Positions 59,116-64,000 of a stretch of DNA of 64,000 nt are shown here, piece by piece. Numbering within the stretch: the first letter of the stretch is position 1; each line of letters begins with the position of its first letter. Under the pieces are notes generated by a model. The model made no database searches, was not told the origin of the DNA, and saw nothing but the letters and a program-made list of their open reading frames with translations. The DNA is from Endomicrobium sp. (GTDB lineage: Bacteria > Elusimicrobiota > Endomicrobiia > Endomicrobiales > Endomicrobiaceae). The position numbers were made by a program, and so were the translations under genes. Where the stretch lies: the NCBI GenBank assembly GCA_031262585.1, contig JAISHK010000009.1:1-64000 (forward strand), in the 5' to 3' direction.

Positions 59116-59187
59116 TGGCGGCGATAGGAATCGAACCTACGACCAAAGGCTTATGAATCCTCCGCTCTACCCCTGAGCTACGCCGCC
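59116..59187 (-). tRNA. tRNA-Met (anticodon CAU), elongator type
   Basis: 72 bases including the discriminator A. The acceptor GGCGGCG pairs with CGCCGCC, the D-arm is GCTCAGGGGTAGAGC, the anticodon loop is TTCATAA, and the T-arm is GTAGG-TTCGATT-CCTAT. The fully paired acceptor and the absence of the three G-C pairs of initiators in the anticodon stem favour elongator Met; a lysidine-modified Ile2 tRNA is a less likely alternative. CCA is not encoded. Confidence 0.9.
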
Positions 59188-60095
59188 GACATTAAACAAT
59201 TACATATGCTATATTTTTTACTAATAAAAGTCAAATTTTTGTACAATTCTTTAAATATTGCTTTCTCTATCTATTTAAAATTCTATATTATATTAAAATA
59301 AATTATTCGTCCTATTTTGAACATTTTTACACAAATATAATAAACAACAAATAATATCATTATTTTATTTACTAACACATTATACTATTATCAAAAAGAA
59401 TCTACCCATAACACTTCACATCACCAAGAAAAAATTTTAATTATTATTATCAAATCTTGGAGAATATTCAAATTTCTTGATTGTCAATATTCAAATATAG
59501 GAAAAATTTTATTCACACACCACAACTAAGTAAGATAGACAAAAACACATCTACTTCCTTTATTATATCGCTCCACTATAAGAAATAAAGTCAATATATC
59601 AAATTCTTCAATGTTGCTCAGATTCTGAAAGTTTTTCACAACAAGAAATATGAAACTTAATTCATTAACTAAACCAACTTCTTCAAAAACCATAACCCTC
59701 TTACAAAAAGATAATAAGTAAATTAGAAACTTCTTTAAGGCCTAAAGGCATTCATTCCTAAAATATCAATCTCATTCGTAAGATCAAAACTATTTTTATA
59801 TGCCCTTAAGATTCTACATCTTCTATATTAAATTCTGTAGAAAAATACCCTAAACTTAATTCCACAACTAAAAAACCCTTTACCACTCTTATATAAATTG
59901 ACTCTTAAAAAACTCGCAATAGCATTTACTTATCTTTCTTGAAACACTAAAATCATTCCTAATTTTTAACAGAGATATCACTTTTAAATATATATATAAA
60001 ATTATCTATATAATTATAAAAACAGCTTCACACAATCAATTTTTCTAACAAAGAATTAAAACTCATTTACTTACACAAGACTTTCAACACATTCT
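59188..60095. other. Eroded region downstream of alr, possibly a radA remnant
   Basis: About 0.9 kb without an intact frame. Minus-strand text near 59580-59690 reads VMVFEEVGLVNELSF and later NLSNIEEFDIL, resembling the Lon-like segment of RadA (VFGEVGLxGEx). radA follows dnaB and alr in some bacteria. The match is short and the rest is unreadable, so this is tentative. Confidence 0.3.
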
Positions 60096-61214
60096 CTAGC
60101 CATTAATCATAATTCTTGGTATTCGTAAAGATATCGCACTAGTAACTTCATAATTTATTGTACCTTGTATGTTGGCTAACTCGTCAACTTTTATTTCTTC
60201 CTCTCTTTGCCTTCCTATTAATACAACTTCCTCTCCTTCTTTTATACCTTTTACTTTTGTTACATCTATCATAGTCATATCCATTGTTATCATTCCCACT
60301 ATTGGACAGCGTTTTCCTCTTACTAATACTTCTCCTTTATTAGATAATTTTCTATTGTAACCATCTCCATAACCCACTGGAATTGTAGCTATTACTGATT
60401 TTTGTTTTGTTACAAAAGTCATCCCATAGCTTATGCTAAATCCTGCTCCTACTTCCTTCAAAAATGTAATTCTTGCCTTCCACGAAAGTATTGGCTTCAC
60501 TTTTAATATTCTCTCAGCTCCCTTAAATGGATATAATCCATATAATCCTAGCCCTATTCTTACCATTCCTTCTCTCTTTTTTTTCATTTTTAATAATTCA
60601 GCTGTATTTTCAGTATGTTGCTCAAACTTCAAGCCTAAATCTTTACGAGCATACTTCGCTATTCTTTCAAAAATTTCATATTGTTTATCTGAAAAAAATG
60701 TATCTTTTTCTGCATTTGCATAATGCGTAAACATCCCACTCATTTGGATCTCTTTTATATTTCTTATCCTATCCAATATACTATATGCTTCTTCTTCTTT
60801 CGCCCCTGTCCGTCCCATACCTGTATCTATCTCTAAATGCACTTCTACTTTTCTTTTTAATTTTTTTCCTAGTCTTTCAATCTTTTCAATCTCACGTCGC
60901 CCAGAAATCCTCACCGTTAACTTATTCAATACCGCTTTTTCTAAATTCTGTTGTGAATATATACTATCTAACACTAGTATTTTTGCTCTTATTCCATTTT
61001 CTCTAAATTTTATTCCTTCTTCTATACTCGACACCACCAACCACTTTATTCCTAATTTTTCGGCTTCTTTTCCTAATTCCACCCCTCCATGTCCATAGCC
61101 ATTATTCTTCACAACAGCTATTATTCCCTTCTCTCCACCTATATATTCCTTAATTTTTCTTAAATTATAATGAAACTTACTTTTGTCTATCTCTAACCAG
61201 TCTTGTCTGTACAT
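60096..61214 (-). CDS. alr: Alanine racemase
   Basis: PLP enzyme making D-alanine for peptidoglycan. 372 aa from the ATG at 61214, with GGAG 6 bases upstream. The PLP-binding Lys is in IIAVVKNNGYGHGGVELGKE near 35; also EIDTGMGRTGA near 127, MSGMFTHYANAE near 154, MVRIGLGLYGLYP near 215, and the catalytic Tyr in GFSISYGMTF near 255. It lies downstream of dnaB in the rpsF operon and shares its raised G+C content. Confidence 0.94.
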   Translation of the reverse strand: MYRQDWLEIDKSKFHYNLRKIKEYIGGEKGIIAVVKNNGYGHGGVELGKEAEKLGIKWLVVSSIEEGIKFRENGIRAKILVLDSIYSQQNLEKAVLNKLTVRISGRREIEKIERLGKKLKRKVEVHLEIDTGMGRTGAKEEEAYSILDRIRNIKEIQMSGMFTHYANAEKDTFFSDKQYEIFERIAKYARKDLGLKFEQHTENTAELLKMKKKREGMVRIGLGLYGLYPFKGAERILKVKPILSWKARITFLKEVGAGFSISYGMTFVTKQKSVIATIPVGYGDGYNRKLSNKGEVLVRGKRCPIVGMITMDMTMIDVTKVKGIKEGEEVVLIGRQREEEIKVDELANIQGTINYEVTSAISLRIPRIMING

Positions 61215-61245
61215 TACCACTCCTTCTAACATACTCCTTTTCCTA

Positions 61246-62610
61246 TTAATTTATACTATCTTCTTCACTTGCTTCACTAAATTTTGTATATTCACCTTCA
61301 AATATTAATTTTATTTCACCCGTTGGTCCATTTCTCTGTTTGCCTATTATTAAACTAGCTTTCTTAGCTAAATCTAAATCTTCACGATTATAATATCCCT
61401 CCCTATACAGCATTACCACTACATCCGCATCTTGCTCTATTGCTCCAGAATCTCTCAAATCCGATAATTGTGGCCTATTATCCTTTCGCCCTCTCTCTTC
61501 AGTTCTTCTCGATAGTTGCGATATTGCTACAACTGGAATTTCTAAATCTTTTGCTAATCCTTTTAAACTACGAGATATATCAGCTACCTCTTGTTGTCTT
61601 GTATCATATCTTCCCATACTTCCCTTTATAAATTGAATGTAATCTATTATTATTAATTCCAATTTTTTACCAACTACCTTCAACTCACTTTCTAACTTTC
61701 TAGCCCTTCCTCTTATTTCTATAACACTTATATCTGAATCATCATCTATATATATTGGAGACTTACTTATTTTACTTGCTGATGCTGTCAATTTTACCCA
61801 ATCCTCAACATTATATCGTCCATTTCTCAATTTACTACCATTTACTCTCCCAACTGACGCTAAAAATCTTACCATTAATGCTTCTTTTTTCATTTCTAAA
61901 GAAAAAATCCCAACACCTTTATTTTCTTTTATTCCGACATGCTCAGCTATATTTAATGCAAACGCCGTTTTGCCCATTGACGGTCTTGCTGCCAATATTA
62001 TCAGTTCTCCACTATGTAATCCTCCAGTTTTCTCATCAAAATCCCTAAAGCCAGTACTTAATCCACTAACATCTCTTGGATTTAAATGCAATTTCTCTAA
62101 CTTAGTCAGTGTCGGAGTTACTAATTTTGTTATACTTGTAAATCCTTGACCTCTCTTTTCTCCACTTATTTTAAACAATTCATCTTGTACTCTTTCTAAA
62201 ATATTCTCTACACCCTCATTCTCATTAAAAACATCTTTTACTGTTTTTGTTCCTATTTTTATTATTTTTCTTCCTACAGATTTATCCCGTATTATCCTTC
62301 CATAATATTCCACATTTGCTGCCGTTGGAACTCTATCAACCAAACTTATTAAATACTTCATCAATTCTCTATCTTCTTCACCTTTTTTTTTTAATGCATT
62401 ACAAACCGTAAGTAAATCTACCGCTTCATCTTCTATATATAATTCCATTATTGTTTTATAAATACGTTTATTTTTCCCATTATAAAAATCGTTCTCATCT
62501 ATTATACCTATTAACTTTATTATCGCCTCTTTCTCTATTAACATTGATCCAATTACTGCTTCTTCTGCTTCTATAGCTTGGGGAGGAATTAACTTCTTTA
62601 ATTCATTCAT
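61246..62610 (-). CDS. dnaB: Replicative DNA helicase DnaB
   Basis: Hexameric 5'-3' helicase of the replication fork. The start is taken as the ATG at 62610 (MNELKKLIPPQAIEAEEAVI, the usual opening); an ATG at 62628 is also in frame. N-terminal domain to about 150, then the RecA-like domain: LSTGFRDFDEKTGGLHSGEL, Walker A ARPSMGKTAFALNIAE, GIFSLEMKKEALMVRFLA, Walker B LELIIIDYIQFI, and QLSDLRDSGAIEQDADVVVM. No intein. Confidence 0.95.
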   Translation of the reverse strand: MNELKKLIPPQAIEAEEAVIGSMLIEKEAIIKLIGIIDENDFYNGKNKRIYKTIMELYIEDEAVDLLTVCNALKKKGEEDRELMKYLISLVDRVPTAANVEYYGRIIRDKSVGRKIIKIGTKTVKDVFNENEGVENILERVQDELFKISGEKRGQGFTSITKLVTPTLTKLEKLHLNPRDVSGLSTGFRDFDEKTGGLHSGELIILAARPSMGKTAFALNIAEHVGIKENKGVGIFSLEMKKEALMVRFLASVGRVNGSKLRNGRYNVEDWVKLTASASKISKSPIYIDDDSDISVIEIRGRARKLESELKVVGKKLELIIIDYIQFIKGSMGRYDTRQQEVADISRSLKGLAKDLEIPVVAISQLSRRTEERGRKDNRPQLSDLRDSGAIEQDADVVVMLYREGYYNREDLDLAKKASLIIGKQRNGPTGEIKLIFEGEYTKFSEASEEDSIN

Positions 62611-62707
62611 TTTGATTTTTCCATTCATTTGAAAACATAACAAATCTTATATTTATTCATTTCCACTCTCTTTCAACTACAATCTTATTTTATTAATAAT
62701 CATCTTC

Positions 62708-63151
62708 TTACTTTTCAATAACTTTTAGCTTTACATTTGCTTCCAGTTTGCGACGAATTCTCACTTTTATTTTATAATCTCCTATCTTTCTTATTTTTTC
62801 CTTAATTATTATATCTCGTTTTTCTATTTTATACCCCTTATCTTGTATTAATTTAGCTATTTCTATTCCACTTACTTCACCATATATTTTCCCTTTCTCG
62901 CCTACTTTTACTCGTGCTACAATTTCCATCCCATCCAATTTTTGCTTTTCTTCCGCCGCTTTTATTATTTCCTCTTCTAATTCCCTTTCTTTATTTCTCT
63001 TATCATACTCTAATTTCTTTATATTTCCTTTATTTGCCTCCAATGCCAATTTTTTGGGTATCAAATAATTTCTTGCATAACCATTCGCTACATCTATTAT
63101 CTCACCACATTTCCCTATTCTGGGAATATCTTTCTCTAAAATTATTCTCAT
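62708..63151 (-). CDS. rplI: 50S ribosomal protein L9
   Basis: 147 aa. N-terminal rRNA-binding domain with the L9 signature GKCGEIIDVANGYARNYLIP near 13, then the long connecting helix rich in Lys and Glu and a C-terminal domain from about 85 (GKIYGEVSGIEIAKLI). GGAG precedes the ATG. Standard neighbour of rpsR and dnaB. Confidence 0.95.
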   Translation of the reverse strand: MRIILEKDIPRIGKCGEIIDVANGYARNYLIPKKLALEANKGNIKKLEYDKRNKERELEEEIIKAAEEKQKLDGMEIVARVKVGEKGKIYGEVSGIEIAKLIQDKGYKIEKRDIIIKEKIRKIGDYKIKVRIRRKLEANVKLKVIEK

Positions 63152-63178
63152 TTCTTTTTTTCTCCATTTTCACTAATT

Positions 63179-63451
63179 CTAATTTTCCTTATATCCCAAA
63201 TATCCCAACATTCGTCCTCTTTTTATTCCTCTTTCTATTTCTCTCTGATGCTTCGCACATGTCCCACTCATACGACCAGATATTATCCTACCTTTTTCAC
63301 TTACAAACGCACGTAACAAACTTATATTTTTATCATTAACTTTTACTTTATCCGCACATATACGACATACCTTTTTCCTTACATACATTCCCTTTTTTAT
63401 TCTTGGAACCGCTCCTCTTGCGACTTCCACATTCTTCTTTTTTACCTTCAT
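63179..63451 (-). CDS. rpsR: 30S ribosomal protein S18
   Basis: 90 aa. Core S18 signature LLRAFVSEKGRIISGRMSGT followed by AKHQREIERGIKRGRML. The N-terminal part (KGMYVRKKVCRICADKVKV) has a Cys pair, CRIC, seen in zinc-type S18. AGAGGGGGGA lies before the ATG. Cotranscribed with ssb (17-base gap). Confidence 0.95.
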   Translation of the reverse strand: MKVKKKNVEVARGAVPRIKKGMYVRKKVCRICADKVKVNDKNISLLRAFVSEKGRIISGRMSGTCAKHQREIERGIKRGRMLGYLGYKEN

Positions 63452-63467
63452 TAGCTATCCCCCCTCT

Positions 63468-63914
63468 TTAAAACGGTATATCTTCTTTTTCGTCTTCTAC
63501 TGCTTCTTCCACATCATTTCCAACTACATTATTCCATTCTTCCTTTTCAGCTTTCAATACAGCTAAAAATTGTACTCTCAAACAAATCACTTCTAATCTA
63601 CTTCTCTTTACTCCATCTTGCCCAGTCCATTTATTCATATGCAAACGTCCCTCTATTTGCACCGGAGAACCTTTCTTTAATCGCTCTCCGCAGCGTTCTC
63701 CCTGTTCGCCCCATACTATTATAGGCACATACGTTACTTCTTCCTTCCACTCACCACTATCAACTTCCTTTACTCTACGTCCCATTGCTATATCAAATTT
63801 ACATACAGCCGTTCCTTTACTAGTACGCCTTAATTCTGCATCTCTTGTCAATCGACCCGTTATTATTACTATATTTTGCTCTGGTAGCCGTAACTTTCTT
63901 TCTTCTTCACTCAT
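63468..63914 (-). CDS. ssb: Single-stranded DNA-binding protein
   Basis: 148 aa OB-fold protein: VIITGRLTRDAELRRTSKGT near 16, FDIAMGRRV near 40, VPIIVWGEQGERCGERLKKG near 62, and VQIEGRLHMNKW near 85. It ends in an acidic tail with the protein-interaction tip EDIPF. Its ATG directly follows the rpsF stop, and its GAGGAG site lies inside the rpsF end. Confidence 0.93.
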   Translation of the reverse strand: MSEEERKLRLPEQNIVIITGRLTRDAELRRTSKGTAVCKFDIAMGRRVKEVDSGEWKEEVTYVPIIVWGEQGERCGERLKKGSPVQIEGRLHMNKWTGQDGVKRSRLEVICLRVQFLAVLKAEKEEWNNVVGNDVEEAVEDEKEDIPF

Positions 63915-64000
63915 TTACTCACTCCTCTCTCTTTCTTTTTTCTCTTCTTCTTTTGCCATCTTTTGCTTGTCTATTTTATTTCTCTTTTCAATAACTTTTA
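63915..64000 (-). CDS. rpsF: 30S ribosomal protein S6, C-terminal end
   Basis: The last 28 codons before the window edge: VIEKRNKIDKQKMAKEEE with KKERERSE, a charged tail ending at TAA (63915-63917), immediately before ssb. Identification is mainly by position in the conserved order rpsF-ssb-rpsR-rplI; the S6 fold itself lies outside the window. Confidence 0.7.
   Translation of the reverse strand, partial: KVIEKRNKIDKQKMAKEEEKKERERSE

Noticed and set aside
62914-63339. 141-codon plus-strand open frame opposite rplI and rpsR
   Set aside because: It lies wholly antisense to two certain ribosomal genes and reads as a Leu/Phe/Ser/Pro-rich shadow caused by the purine-rich coding strand.

Overview
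This AT-rich window (roughly 30% G+C by eye) fits a reduced genome of the Elusimicrobiota, most likely an Endomicrobium-type endosymbiont of termite-gut flagellates. This is an inference from composition, gene content and decay; no search was run. Housekeeping genes are compact and mostly intact, but they are separated by long stretches (about 0.5-2.3 kb) with no intact gene, and in several of these the frames are visibly broken. Nearly every gene from 16.8 kb to the end lies on the minus strand.

Layout. 0-2 kb (+): end of an M48 protease, an M42 peptidase and a WalJ-like hydrolase. 2-10.7 kb (-): amidohydrolase, phosphate acetyltransferase, acyl-CoA synthetase with an XRE-cupin regulator, a lipoprotein, a shortened FtsH-like protease, phosphoglycerate mutase and a CDF transporter. 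10.7-14.6 kb: an island of eroded DNA around one KAP-like P-loop NTPase (+), the only obvious accessory gene. 14.6-16.8 kb (+): hydE and mnmA. 16.8-19.8 kb (-): a sodium symporter, a broken P-II gene and amtB. 20.3-31.4 kb (-): murA, prmC, prfA, rpmE, rho, coaE, a polA reduced to its 5'-nuclease domain, trxB, trxA, fmt and def. 31.4-34.3 kb: eroded DNA with tRNA-Val. 34.3-45 kb (-): two CNNM/CorC-type membrane proteins, ybeY, a shortened PgpH, aspS, Nudix, RNase G and a large radical-SAM protein. 45.3-48.7 kb (-): ribD-ribE-ribBA-ribH. 48.7-51 kb: eroded DNA. 51-58.4 kb (-): small membrane protein, fba, accA, a predicted barrel protein, accC, accB, efp and pepP. 58.6 kb (+): cold-shock gene with a strong terminator. 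59.1 kb: tRNA-Met. 60.1-64 kb (-): rpsF-ssb-rpsR-rplI-dnaB-alr, clearly richer in G+C than the rest.

Together the genes suggest a fermentative, hydrogen-handling bacterium (Pta, HydE, glycolytic Fba and GpmA) that still makes riboflavin, peptidoglycan precursors (MurA, Alr) and fatty acids (AccABC), and imports ammonium. Erosion is reaching informational and regulatory genes. polA has an intact 5'-nuclease domain ended by a stop codon, followed by about 1.1 kb in which polymerase motifs can still be read in broken frames. The P-II gene next to amtB has one nonsense codon at position 18. I found no CRISPR array, insertion sequence, prophage or rRNA gene. I also found no clearly new multi-gene system; the strongest observations are the polA and P-II decay, a terminator-like hairpin in the amtB leader, a G+C-rich terminator-like hairpin inside a radical-SAM gene, the isolated KAP-like NTPase and the composition break at 60.1 kb.
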